Shown here: one piece after another, positions 18,865 to 29,596 of the stretch
Numbering within the stretch: the stretch's first letter is position 1
Layout: the number at the start of each line of letters is the position of its first letter
From: Fonticula alba
Lineage: Eukaryota > Opisthokonta > Rotosphaerida > Fonticulaceae
Direction of reading: 5' to 3'
Assembly (NCBI RefSeq): GCF_000388065.1
Contig: NW_009242972.1
Coordinates: 3,048,899-3,079,001, forward strand
DNA: 30,103 nt
Position numbers and translations under genes: made by a program
The notes under the pieces: model-generated
The model's input: only the letters and a program-made list of their open reading frames with translations
Database searches by the model: none
What the model was told of the DNA's origin: nothing

Positions 18865-21800
18865 AGTGGTGGTGGTGGTGGCATCGTCAGCACCACCACG
18901 ACCACCACCACGGCGGCTTCCTCCATCACGCGAGGGCTGCTGCTGTTGCTGGGACGGCGGCGGCGGCGGCGGCGACGGCGCCGACGCGTATGCTTGCGAC
19001 TGCATCTGGCGGGCGGCGCCGCTGGGGCCGGCCATCACCGAGCTGCCGGCAGCATCCTCAGCCTGGGGCTGGTGGTGAATCTCCAGGAACCTGTTTCCCC
19101 CGGTGCTCGGGGGCGGGCTGATCCGTCCACCTGCATGGGGACAGGTCGACCCGCGGCCAGGGGACAGCGGCCCGCAGGTGGCCGGCCCGGCCGCCTGCTG
19201 GCGATGCTGCTGGCACCCCCCCGGGCGCATCGGGCGGAGCTCCATCGGAGTGGCCATCGGGCCGTCTACCAGGCCGTCGATGGTGGCCCCGACCGAGTGG
19301 CGCCGGGCAGCCGGCGACCCGGCCCCTGGCGCCAGGGGGCCCTGGGGCGAGACATTGGCATCGCCATGGCGCCACTGACGCTGCTGCTGCTGCTGCTGCT
19401 GCTGCTGTGCAGCGGCCTCAGAGCCGGGCCCTCTGCCGAGGGTGGGCAGCAATTCGGGATTGGATGTCTGCTTGCGGCCGAGATTGCGCATGACCGTGGC
19501 CGACGGCTTGACCATGCGCTCGCCTGCGCCGGCGGTGGCGGCGACCGCGGCCGCGGCGGGGCCCGATGCGGCAGAGGCCCCCGGCGATCCGTACGTCGGG
19601 AAGGATGTCCGCCGGGCCTGGGTCGTGGCGGCCGGCGGGTTGCGACCACTTGCCGGGTGATACATTGGGCAGGAGGTCTGCCGAGGATCGCCGGCGGCCA
19701 TTGGGCTGCCTCCAGACCCATCGGTGGCGGTGGCGGCCTCGGCCCTGCGCGGGGCCCCGCCCATGGGGCCTGCCGTGGCGGCGGTGCCGGCCGTGGTGGT
19801 GCCGGCCGTCGGCATGGAGGGAGACAGCACCGACGACGAGGAGGAGGACGGCGAGGAGCCCGCACCCGAGGTGCTGGGGGTGTAGTAGCCGCCGCGGCCG
19901 CCGCCGGGACGGGCGTCAGCCCGGGCGCCGGTGGCCGTCGACGAGGCGGGCGCCGCGGCCGCCTGCCGAGCTGGCGGCAGGCCGCCCAGCTGGCGCGCGG
20001 CCAGGTGCGGGTCACCTCCGGTAACCATGCTGCTGCCGCCGCCGGCGGCGGCGTCATTGACGGGCGGCGGGGCCCCGCCCGGCATGCGGGGGGCAGCTTC
20101 CGAGCCGGCCATGCGCCCGGGCGACACCGGCATGGCGCTCGGATCGCCGGCCATGCGGTCCTTGTGGGAGGTCGGGGCCGTGGTGGCCATCGGCGGCGGT
20201 GGTCCGAAGCCAGCGCCACCGGCCGCCGCCGGCGGGAGGCTGTGCAGCTCGCGCAGCGTCTTGTGCTGGGAGGACTGCCGGTCGGGGGCCGGGATCGGCG
20301 GCTGCGGGGCCGGCACGGCCGCCTGGCGGGCATCCTCAATGTGCCCGAAGGCATCGTATTCGTGCATCGGAGGGGTGTCATCCTCGTCGTGGGCCATCAT
20401 CATGGCCATGCGCGAGGAGGCCGGGTCCCCCCCCCCCCGGTGCGAGCCATGCCCATGGCGGTGATGGTGCTGCTGGTGGGGCGCCGGGCGGTCGCCGGCG
20501 ACGGCGGCCGCGGCAGCCGCCGCGGCAGCCGCCGCCTCCGCGTCGGCCTTCTCCCGCATCTGCACCGATCGGCGGCGGTGGTTCAGGAAGTCATTGCGCG
20601 CCTCGCAGCGACAGAGGACCGGATCCAAATTGAGGCAGCCGGTGGATGCCGCTGCCCTGCCGGCTGGCCCCCCCCCGGTGGCCAGGTCGGCATCCAGCTG
20701 GGGCTGGCCGCCGGCCTGGCGCTGGGCCCGCTCGAACTCCTCCAGGCAGCAGCACCCCTCGAAGCTCAGCGGCCGGAGCTGCCACCCATGCAGGTACCCG
20801 CTCCAGGAATCGGCATTCAAGGCCTGGCGGCGGTTTTCCGCCTCGCGGTCGGAGGGGTCCTCCACACGGATGAGCTCCCACGAAGACCAGTAGTGCGGGT
20901 CCGGCTTGAGGGTGATCACTCGGGTGCGGTTCTGGAAGTCCACGGTCGTCAGGCGAAGGTAGGTGCTGTCGACATCGGTGTCCACCACCGGCGACGAGGG
21001 CGGCAGGAAGAAGGAGGCCCGGTCGGCGTGCGAGGCCGGCGGCTGGCGATGGTGGCGCTGGGCCGCCTCGTCGTCCTGGCCGGCGGCCGGGGGGAGGCCC
21101 CGGCGGTGGGCGGAGTCCTGCTCCAGCTGGCGCTTGCGCTGCAGGCGCTCATACTCGGCCACACGGCCCTCGGTGGCCTGGCGAATGGCCTCCACGAAGG
21201 AGTCCAAATCCGGGCAGGGGAACCCATCGCAATCGGTGATCCACACCGTGGCACGGAGCCCGTACATCTGGGCCGGCGAGCCGGTCGACCACCAGGACGA
21301 GTAGACCCCCCCGGGGGGGGCCGTGCGCCGGAGCTGGAACACCGGCCGGTGGGGCTGCTGCAGGGCCGCACCAGCCCACAGGATGACACGCTGGGTGCCG
21401 ATGGTGTTCACCTCCACCAGGGGAATGCGGAAGGACATGACCAGCCCATCGCGGAGGATGGTCAGCACCACCTTGTTGGGCTGCTGCATGCGCATCGCGG
21501 CCAGGCGCTTGGCGGTGATGTGGCCCCCGCCGCTGCCATTGACGCCGGAGCTGCTGCCGCCGCTGCCGGGGCGCCGGTGCGGCGGCCGCTCGGCCCCCTC
21601 GTCATCGGCCGCCGGGTAGCCGCCGCCGACCGGGGCGCCGCTCTCATCGTCGGCCGACGAAAAGGCATAGTCCTCCTCGTCGGTCAGCGAAAGGGCCTCC
21701 AAATCCGAGGCATTCAGGTCCAGGTCGCTGTGATCACTCAGGTCCGAGGCCATGGCCTGGTCATGGAGGCGGAGCCAGGCGCGCTGCTTGCGCCGGCGGT

Positions 21801-22927
21801 GCTCCTCGCGCAGCTGGCGCACCATGTACCCATCGAGGCCGTCGCCGCCCTGGATGCTGGCCCGGCGGGCGGCCTTGGCGGCGATGGTGGCCGCGCGGGC
21901 CGTTGGCGAGGGCGGCGGCTGGCCCGGCGCCGGTCCCGTCACCCCGATCGAGGGGGCCGCCGGGTGGTGGCTGTCCTCGGCGGCCAGGCTGGCCGAGTCC
22001 GTGCTGGAGGTGGGCTGCTCGCGGCGCGAGCGGCGCTTGATCCGCTCGCGACGCTGGCGCCGGCGCTGCTCCCGCGTCTCCAGGTGGAACTGCTCCAGCA
22101 CGCCGTCTCCCAGGGAGCCGATCTTGCCGCCGGGCGGGCGGCCGCCAGGGGGGGCACCGGCCCCGGCCCCAGTCGCCTCCCCGGTGGCCCGGAACAGCTC
22201 CAAATCCGTGCTGCTGCGCCACCCCTCGCGGGACACATCCTCCGGACGGGGCAGGAGCACGGTGTCATCGCACTCAATCCCGGCCGTGAAGTCCCCTTGG
22301 AGGACACTGTCCAGGGCCCGGGCCGTGGGCACGATGCGGCCATCGCACGCCAGGATCAGGTCGCCCTCGCGCAGGCACATGCTGGCCGGGGTGCTGGCCG
22401 CCACGCGGCGCACCGCCAGCAGGCTGTTCCGCCGGGGGTTGGCCCGGGCAATGAGGGCCAGCCATTCATCGCTGACGCCCAGGGCGCGGGCATTCAGCAC
22501 GGAGTTCGGCCGGACCTCCACCTCCAGGCTGAAGATCTTGGGCACGCGCACGCGCAGGTCATTGGTCTGGCGGCGCTGGCGCCGGTGTTGCTGCTGCGGG
22601 CGCGGCACCCGCTGCCCCGGGTCCGAGTCGTCCATGCCCGACGGGGTCGGGTCATCGAAGTTGGCCGTCATGCGGCTGACCACCGGCTGGATGATGCCGG
22701 ACGGGATGCCGGCCCACAGCTGGGCGTCATTGCCGTCGGAGTCCTGGAAGGCGAAGGAGGCCCAGAAGGCCCGCATGCGCCCGGTCACCGGGCACAGCAG
22801 GACACCACCATCCGCGCGGGGGGAGTTGTCCACATCCACCACGTCGATGTTGGTGGCGCGGTACCGGGGGGGGTTGGTCTCGCGCAGGAGCAGCTCATAG
22901 GAGTTGGAGATGGTTGTCAGCCGGAAG

Positions 22928-23004
<77 letters not shown>

Positions 23005-23576
23005 TTGTCGGCGCAGGGCAAGGGCACATGGCCGGGGGTCCCCGTGGGGTTTTTGCGCGCCACAGCATCGATGGTCGTCGAAGTTGCGAAGGGAAGCCAG
23101 GGCCGGGCAGGGCAGGGGCGGGGGGAGGCGGCATGAGGAGGTGTTAGAATCGTGTGGGAGACTGGCAGGAGCGACAGGCCGCCGGCAAACCTTCCGCCAA
23201 TGGAGGAGGAGAATGCACGGAGGTCGCCACCAGGGGTGGAGGAGAGGAGGGGGAAGGGAGGCAGAGAGACGCACCAACACGCGAGCCATTCAGGCCCACA
23301 AAGAGAACCCTGTCACCCTGCTCCAGCTCGCCGGACGTTTTAAGTGCATCGGCCGAGAGAGCGGCATTGGCCGCGGCCTGGCCGCTGGTGAGGGTGTTTT
23401 CCAGGCGACAGATCTCCTCATCGGAGGCCAGATCGCAGGAGATGGGCACCCGGCCGCATGTCTGACCGGGGAGCTCCATTTCCACCTCCTCCACCGGCGA
23501 GTCCAGCAGCAGACGCGGATCATACTGAATGATGACATAGTTGTGGTTCGGGTGGATGAAAACTGCGCGCGCATGG

Positions 23577-23623
<47 letters not shown>

Positions 23624-26600
23624 GGCGGCAGCAGCAGCAGCATGGTGTCAGGTCACCATCCATCCCCACGGTGTGCGTGTGTGCGTGTGTGCGTGTGTGT
23701 GCGGTGAGTACACAGGTTGGCCGGGGGAGAAAATGGCAGGGCCGGGAAAAGGAAAAAAAGCCCCACACACAGCCTGGCAGGCAGCCCACACAGGAGCACG
23801 CACCAATACGAGCCGGGAGCAGGATCGACGCGGCGAAGGAAACCGTCACATCTCCCAGGGCGATGGGCACGGTGTTGGTGTCACACATGACCAGGCCCTT
23901 CTCCTTGCTGACGATGACACCGGTGCCATTGAACCGCGTCCCATGGACACCATCGATGGCGTACGGGCAGCTGAAGCCCACGGTGACCAGGGCGCGCACC
24001 GTGCGCTCGGCCTCCGGCGGCATCTTGGCGCTGGTCTGCGGGAAGGTGACCACCGCGGCCTCCGGCATCATGGGCGGCAGCGCCGGCAGAGGGACCTGAT
24101 GGCAGAGCCAGGTCCCGAGGCGATCATCGCGCACCCACTTTTCCAGCGGGTGCCAGCGCCGGTCGACCACGATGATGGTGGCGCAGGCGCGGTTCAAATC
24201 CCCGAGCGACACAAAGCGCACCGGCACCCGGGCCCCATCCGGCAGGGCGCTGAACACCCGAAGCCACTCGTCCAGCGTCGGGGTGGGCATGTTGTCCAAG
24301 TGGGTGATCACATCATCCGAGCTGAGCCCGGCCATGGACAGCATGTAGCCCGAGGAGGCGATGTACACGCCGCCCACCGGCACCGAGTAAGCCCGGGCCA
24401 TCTGGTAGGACAGGGTGTGCACAATGCCGCCCGACACACTGACAAACCGATCCGGGGTAATCTCATGCAGGTCGCCCACTCGGACATTGATCAGCTGCGA
24501 GGAGGGGGACGCCCGCAGGGTGCTGACCAGGTCCACCTCGGCATTTGTCAGCATGCGCCCGGTGAAGGGGTTCTCGATGGCCGACGGCAGGAGGTCCAGG
24601 TCCAGGCCGCTGCTGCTGGCATCCGGCCCGGCGCTGGCCTCGTTGGAGCTGGTCGGCGGCGTCGCCGACTGCAGCCGGGCCCAGGTGTCGGCCGCATGGC
24701 CATGGGCCGCGGCATGGTCCTCGCCCTGCTGCTCAGCCCGGCCCGGGTCGTCGTCGCCGGGGTAGCCGCCGGCGCCGGCGGCCGCGTCGGCCGGAGCAGC
24801 CTCCTCGGGCGACTCCAGGCTGGCCTGCATGCCGGGGAAGGGGGGCAGGCTGCCGGTCCCGTCGGCCGGCAGCCGGGCCAGGCGCTGGCCACCGCGGTCC
24901 ACCACGATGGCCACCTCCTGGCCGACATTGTCATCGAGGATGGACTCCAGGGTGACGAAGTCCACCACAAGCTGGCCATTGATGGCGATCAGGACGTCGC
25001 CCGGGCGCAGGCCGGCCTGGTCGGCCGGCCCGCCGGGGATCAGCTCATCCACCACCAGCATGCCGGTGGCACTGGGCCGCGCCCGGCGGACGCGGCGCTC
25101 GACCATGGCCGGCAGCCCCAAGCGACGGGCCTCATCGAAGGGCTGGTGCACGAACACCGCCTGCAGGGTCCCGCGCGGGATGTGGATCTCCCCCTGCTCA
25201 AGCAGGCGGAGGGCCCGGGCCACGCGGTCCAGCGGCACATAGTACGAGGCGGCGGCCTTGCGCTGGCCACCGGCATTCAGGGCGATCGCGTGGCCGGAAA
25301 TGTCCAGCACCGGCGAGCCGGAAGACCCGCCCGAAGTGCCGGAGCTCGCCTGGATGTAGAAGGTGTTGAAGTCGTTGTACCGACCGAGGCCGTAGTTCGG
25401 GGCCTGGCGGTCCAGCCGGGCGATGGTGCCGGCCAGGATGGACAGCTTCTCGCCGGCGTCATTGCCGACGACGCGGATTTCGCAGCCCACACGCGCGCGC
25501 TCCGGCGACAGGGGAATCGCCTCGGCCCGCTGGTACCGGAGCTTCTTCGGGTCGAAGCGCAGGAAGCCGAAATCATGTACCGGGTCCCGGTACACCGGCC
25601 ACACCGGCAGCTCCTCATGGTCATGGAAGATGGCCTCGGCCGTGATGGGACCCGGCGTGACAACATGGCGGTTGGTCAGGATGATGCCCATCTCGGCATT
25701 GACCACGAAGCCGGTTGCCTGGGAGGAGGACGCGCGCTCGGTGTCGAAGGACCGCACGAGGTTGATCCTGCGCCGGGTTGCGGCATCAGCGGGGCACAGG
25801 GAGGGAGGGAGGCAGGTGCGGGCGTTCGGTCCGGCGGTGGGCAGCGCATGGGGGGCGTGCCGGTGCCGGGTTGCATGGGGGTCATGATGATGATGATGAT
25901 GATGGAGGAGGAGGAGGAGGAGGAGGAGGAGGAGGAGGAGGAGGAGGAGTCGGCCCCAGGGGCGCGCCGGGGGGCGCACGGCGGCGGAAGGCCGGGGCAC
26001 GGAGGGGGGTCATGATCATACCGGCAAGTCAGGATACCGACAGGCGACAAGGGGGCAGGGAGGGGGGGGGGGGGCACGACGAAGGAAGAGCCGGGGGAGG
26101 AGGGACATGCCCCCCCGGGGACAGGCAGGACACACGCACCGCAGGGACACCACCGATTGCACACAGCGCCGGAGGGTGGACTCCCAGTTCTCCACCACAT
26201 TGCCGGTGGAGTCCATGGCAGCCCGGGCGCAAAAGTGCAGCGTCGCATCGCTCAGGTCCACCTCCAGCAGGGAGTCCGTGCTGGACACGGCGCCCAGCTG
26301 GTCGGGATCGGTGGCCGGCTGGCCGGAGATGGCCTGGCGCTGGCGCGACTGTATGAGATTCAGCTTGGCCGGGCTGTGGACCGAGGAGGCGCCGGCCCCA
26401 GCAGCAGCCCCGGCGGTCGCGGCCTTGTGCCGGCCCAAGGGCGGGGGGGAGCTGACGGTTGGCTGGGCCGGCAGCCGGGCGGCAGGAGGCCGAGGAGCGG
26501 CGGCGGCGGCTTCCTGCTGCTCGGCAGCGCCCTCGCCAGGGTGGGCCTCCGGCGTGGGGTAGGCCTCACGCGGGGGAGGGAGATGCGGCCCGGCCGCAGG

Positions 26601-27362
26601 GGCCCGGGCCACCGGCAGGGTGGGCAAGGTGTCCGGGGCCGCCGGGACGCCGACTGGCATCGGGTCCGGGCGCTTGTCACGCGGGTGCAGGCCCCCGGTA
26701 TGCGGGGCCTCCGACCGCGGCAGAGGGAGCTGCTGGCCGTCCGGGCGCTCGCTGCCGCTGGAGGAGGCGGCCGAGGGAGGCGGCGGCGGTGAGGGATCCC
26801 CCCCCCCTGGCGATCGAGAGGACGAGGAATCCCCCCCCGATTCCGGGGAGAAGTCCCGCGGGTTGAGGCCCGGGGCGTTGAGCGCCGGGGTGGGGCGCCC
26901 ATCGGCCCGGCGGTCCTGGTGCGCTCGGAGGAGGACATTCCCGGCGGCCCCGGGCCGGAAGGGGTCGGACCCGGCCGGCGGGCGCTGCCCAGGCAGCGGG
27001 CTCACCGCCGCCTGGACCTCATCGGCGGTGGCCACCCGCCCGCGCGCCGACCGGGCCGCCGCCTGGCTGCCATAATAGTCATTGGTGAAGAGCTGCGTGC
27101 TGCCGCTGGCGGCAATCGGCTCGAAGGTGCGCTCCGGCGGGTTGTCGTGGAACTGCGGCGCAGGGGCCGCGGCGCCCGAGCCGAAGCGCGAAGAAGCGCC
27201 CCCCGGCGGCGGACCGGAGTTGGGCGTCAGCAGGCTCGGCGGCGGGGGGTTGGTGGCACCCGAGGGCGGGAGCCCGGAGCCCCTCTCCGGGGCGCGTGAC
27301 GGCGCCCGACCGGCGTTCGCTCTGCGCGGTGGGATGAAGTCTGAGCCAGACGAGGGCGTCAT
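16699..27362 (-). CDS. NMA111: Giant NMA111/Ynm3-type HtrA serine protease, four exons
   Basis: Nuclear HtrA-family protease of fungi with roles in stress survival and lipid homeostasis (family knowledge). Exons 27362-26140, 25767-23804, 23562-23275 and 22928-16699 join in phase to 3,234 residues; the family is about 1,000. Residues 1-400 are Pro/Gly/Ser-rich. The trypsin-like domain follows: ATGFVVNAEMGIILTNRHVV with His442, YRDPVHDFGFLRFD with Asp473, RVVGNDAGEKLSILAG, and GGSSGSP with catalytic Ser about 557. PDZ1 is at about 641-706, a low-complexity insert at 711-805, PDZ2 at about 861-930. A second protease-like domain has lost the catalytic His, as is usual in the family. PDZ3 and PDZ4 follow, separated by a long basic/Ser-rich insert. 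The family's end block (LKPDPHYWSSWEL) is reached at about 1837. The remaining about 1,370 residues are poly-Ala/Gln/Gly/Pro-rich and unique. All three donors are GTGCGT. The 3' end is uncertain: the TGA at 16699 lies inside a good donor (see findings). Confidence 0.93.
16921..16977. repeat. (GCC)n trinucleotide repeat, poly-Gly in NMA111 tail
   Basis: About 19 consecutive GCC triplets; on the minus strand they are GGC codons for a run of about 20 glycines near the NMA111 C terminus. Length polymorphism is likely. Confidence 0.9.
19378..19408. repeat. (CTG)n repeat, poly-Gln in NMA111 tail
   Basis: Plus-strand CTG triplets that read as CAG glutamine codons (nine to ten Gln) in the NMA111 C-terminal extension. 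The in-frame amino-acid run supports the tail being translated in this frame. Confidence 0.85.
22931..23002. repeat. (TG)36 microsatellite abutting an NMA111 acceptor
   Basis: About 72 bases of uninterrupted TG on the plus strand. On the transcribed strand this is a (CA)n that runs directly into the AG acceptor of intron 3 (acceptor AG at 22930-22929), so the repeat occupies the position of the polypyrimidine tract. Confidence 0.95.
23579..23622. repeat. (TG)n microsatellite in NMA111 intron 2
   Basis: About 43 bases of TG repeat near the 3' end of intron 2 (23563-23803), seven to fifteen bases from the GCGCGCAG acceptor. A second, interrupted TG/CG tract lies at 23670-23702 in the same intron. 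Confidence 0.95.
25883..25949. repeat. (ATG)n and (GGA)n repeats in NMA111 intron 1
   Basis: A short ATG/ATC trinucleotide tract followed by about 15 GGA triplets. On the transcribed strand these read CAT and TCC repeats, a pyrimidine-rich tract within intron 1 (25768-26139). They are in frame with exon 2 and would read as His and Leu runs if retained. Confidence 0.92.
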
Positions 27363-28580
27363 ATATGGCTAAGGTACTCCCTCTCTGCTTGTCTCTCTCG
27401 GTCTGTCGCGGTCAGAGAAGGGGGATTCCCCGGGTGTGAGAGAAGGGGCGGGGCCGGGAGGGTGAGGCGGGGCCGGGAGGGTGGGGCGGGGCCGGGAGGG
27501 TGGGGCGGGGCCGGGAGGGCGGGGCGGGGCTATGTGTGCATATGCGCAGGGGGCTGTGCGTGCGGGCGAGGCAGCGAGGCCTGGGGGCGGGTGACGCACC
27601 AAAAGGATGTCAGGGCTACCTTCCCACGGGCGTATACCAAGAGGGCGGCGGAGGAGGAGAGTCCCGGCCAGTTGCACGAACGACGGCGAGAGAGGCAGCA
27701 ACACGGCGGTCAGTAACAGGGCGCGGCCCAGTGAGGGAGGGGAAAGGGGGCGCAAGGGCGGGGCAGAGATCTCGCGAAGGCGCCGGCGACCGGGCCACAA
27801 GCGCGGGCAAGGGTCGGTTCGTGTCACAGGTGCGCAAACTGGCGAGGCAACAGCGCGTGGTACACTCACACAGTGGGGAATAAAAAATGTGGAAAAGGGC
27901 GAATGTGTGTTTTTGGAACTTGGGAGGTCTGTCGCGTTGAGTGACAAACAAAATGGTTGGAGAAGGAAGCTAGGCCTTGTGTCTGGCCGGCCGGGCGCCG
28001 GGGCACCGGCCCACATAGCTCCCCTCCTGGAGGCGGGGGCGTCCACGGGGCCCGATCCATTCAGGTGTGTGTGTGTGTGTGTGTGCGTGGATGTGTGCGC
28101 GAGCGGGGGCTGTGTGTTGCCATCCCTCCGGTAGGAGGGCGAGGTGGCGCCGGGGGACAGGCGAGACGACCTCCCCACCAGGACCCATGCCCGGGATCTA
28201 CACAGCCCCGCACACCACGGCTGCGGGACCGGGGGCATGCGGACATCCTCGGCCTCTGTTCGGTGCCCCCTCCACCAGTTGCTGCCCCCCCCCCCTGTGG
28301 CGTGGCTTCCACATCGCGCCATCGGCTCCCTGCTCGGCCAGCTGCCCCTCTACACGGGCATCCTGTCGGGGCGTGGAGGGGGCTATCTATCTATAATCCG
28401 GATCTCACCCGGCACCATGGGCGGCCCGGATCGTGCGTCCAATGCCCGAAGTGAAGACCGGCGACGACCCCTCCGCGCCCCCTCGCCCCGAGCTGCAGCG
28501 AGCCGAGACGCACGCTTCAGCAGCCCCGCCAGGTAGCGACCGCAGGAGCGCGCACATGGGGGCAAGAAAGGGGACAAACA
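27363..28580. other. NMA111 5' flank and intergenic DNA, no gene seen
   Basis: Contains the 19-bp GC-box minisatellite (27446-27530), an A-rich patch near 27876-27950 (AATAAAAAATG on the plus strand), a (TG)n tract at 28064-28085 and a C12-type run near 28286-28297. Both flanking genes or candidates are on the minus strand, so it should hold the NMA111 promoter and the 3' end of any gene to the right. No frame has recognisable protein blocks. Confidence 0.45.
27446..27530. repeat. 19-bp minisatellite of GC boxes upstream of NMA111
   Basis: More than four copies of GGCGGGGCCGGGAGGGTGG with exact 19-base period (CCGGGAG starts at 27454, 27473, 27492 and 27511). Each copy holds an Sp1-type GGGGCGGGGC box and G-runs able to form quadruplexes. 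It begins about 85 bases upstream of the NMA111 ATG, so it may act as promoter sequence. Confidence 0.85.
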
Positions 28581-28581
28581 C

Positions 28582-29398
28582 CCCCCCCCCCCCCCCGCGT
28601 TCAGGATCTTGAACACATGCGACGACACGCGACGGCCGATGGTCCGGCACCAAAGCGGGGCCGCATCGAGGGGCAGGCCAGAAAAATGATATTTTTCGAT
28701 TGCCGCGTCTCCCCACTCGCGGATCGACCAAAGGGCCGCCAGAGACCGTTCCGCGGAAGCCCCTGCGGGGGTCGCCGCAAACCGGCCGACCTGAGGGGGT
28801 ATTCATGGAGGCGGCGCATACTCTCAGGCAGCGCGCACACATACACACACACACACACAATACGCACAGGGAATAGCGGCATATCTGAGAAGGGCCCCCC
28901 CCCCCCCCACCGGGGGGGGGGGGGCGGTCCAACAGGCAGAGGGACATGCTGGGGGAGAAAAAAAGGTGAAAGCCATTCCCCAAGTCCGTCCTCGCCCTGG
29001 CCCCCTCCCCGGCCCCAGCCCCGGCCCCGGCCCCGGCCCCGGCCCAGCGCTTTATGCACGACCAGCCGGTGTTGGTGTGATCGCGGAGCCCCCCGCCATC
29101 GTGCGGGGGTAGGCGGAAAAAGCGAGACAGCCTGAGAAACAGAGGGTTGGGGCTCATCGACCTTCCCCCGCCGTCCCCGGCCCTCGCCGTTCCCCCGGGC
29201 CAGGGCACGCCGATCATACACATGCAGACACACAGACACAGACACAGACACACACACGCACACACACGCACACACACACACACACACATGCAGACACACA
29301 CACACACATACAATCGGCGAAATGCGGAGGGCCGCGCGAGACCGCGGGGGCCGGGGGGCCGGACACGGGGCCCAGCTGCCGGCGGACTCGGACGGCAT
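28582..29398 (-). CDS. Possible unrecognised minus-strand gene, at least three exons, 3' end not found
   Basis: Three segments link in the same phase (0). Exon a, 29398-29312, starts MPSESAGSWAP and ends at a GTATGT donor. Exon b, 28948-28868, has an excellent acceptor (TTTTTTTCTCCCCCAG) and a GTGCGT donor and codes HVPLPVG, a Pro/Gly run and PFSDMPLFP. Exon c starts at 28790 after CCCCCTCAG and codes a stretch of natural composition: ERSLAALWSIREWGDAAIEK, then LPLDAAPLWCRTIG and SSHVFKILNA, running into a G16 homopolymer. Exon c is the best evidence. Its end has a weak resemblance to the first strands of RPA2/STN1-type OB folds, too weak for a call. Downstream exons were not found. Exon a uses a donor unlike the other genes here, so it may be wrong. 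Confidence 0.3.
28895..28924. repeat. C14-ACC-G13 homopolymer inverted repeat
   Basis: Fourteen C, a three-base spacer, then thirteen G: a near-perfect hairpin of pure G:C pairs. It lies inside tentative exon b above, where it would code for Pro then Gly runs. Confidence 0.9.
29221..29310. repeat. (CA)n-rich microsatellite with CAGACA variants
   Basis: CAGACA and CACACG variants grade into a pure CA repeat. It would occupy the first intron of the tentative minus-strand gene, right after its proposed GTATGT donor. Confidence 0.9.
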
Positions 29399-29596
29399 CT
29401 ATTTAACCCACCCGCGGGGCGATGCGGACAATGGCCGGCGAGGACCGGTTAAGGCGCGGGTCATGTGGATGCTCCGGGCACGTGGAGGATGAAATCACGC
29501 AGCCATGCCGGAGCTGTAGTGGTATCCCCCAATCTCTATAAACCAAGTCACAGGTTGAATTACAAGATCCCCACGTGAACGGCCCCGTGGAAGATT

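Noticed and set aside
18238-23004. Plus-strand open frame of about 1,588 codons opposite NMA111
   Set aside because: It is the antisense reading of a long GC-rich exon. The minus strand holds recognisable NMA111 blocks, while the plus reading is Gly/Arg/Val-rich and has no family motif.
22904-23707. Cys-Val repeat proteins from TG tracts
   Set aside because: CVCVCV readings are translations of (TG)n microsatellites in introns of the minus-strand gene; the same applies near 16,030, 14,880 and 29,260.
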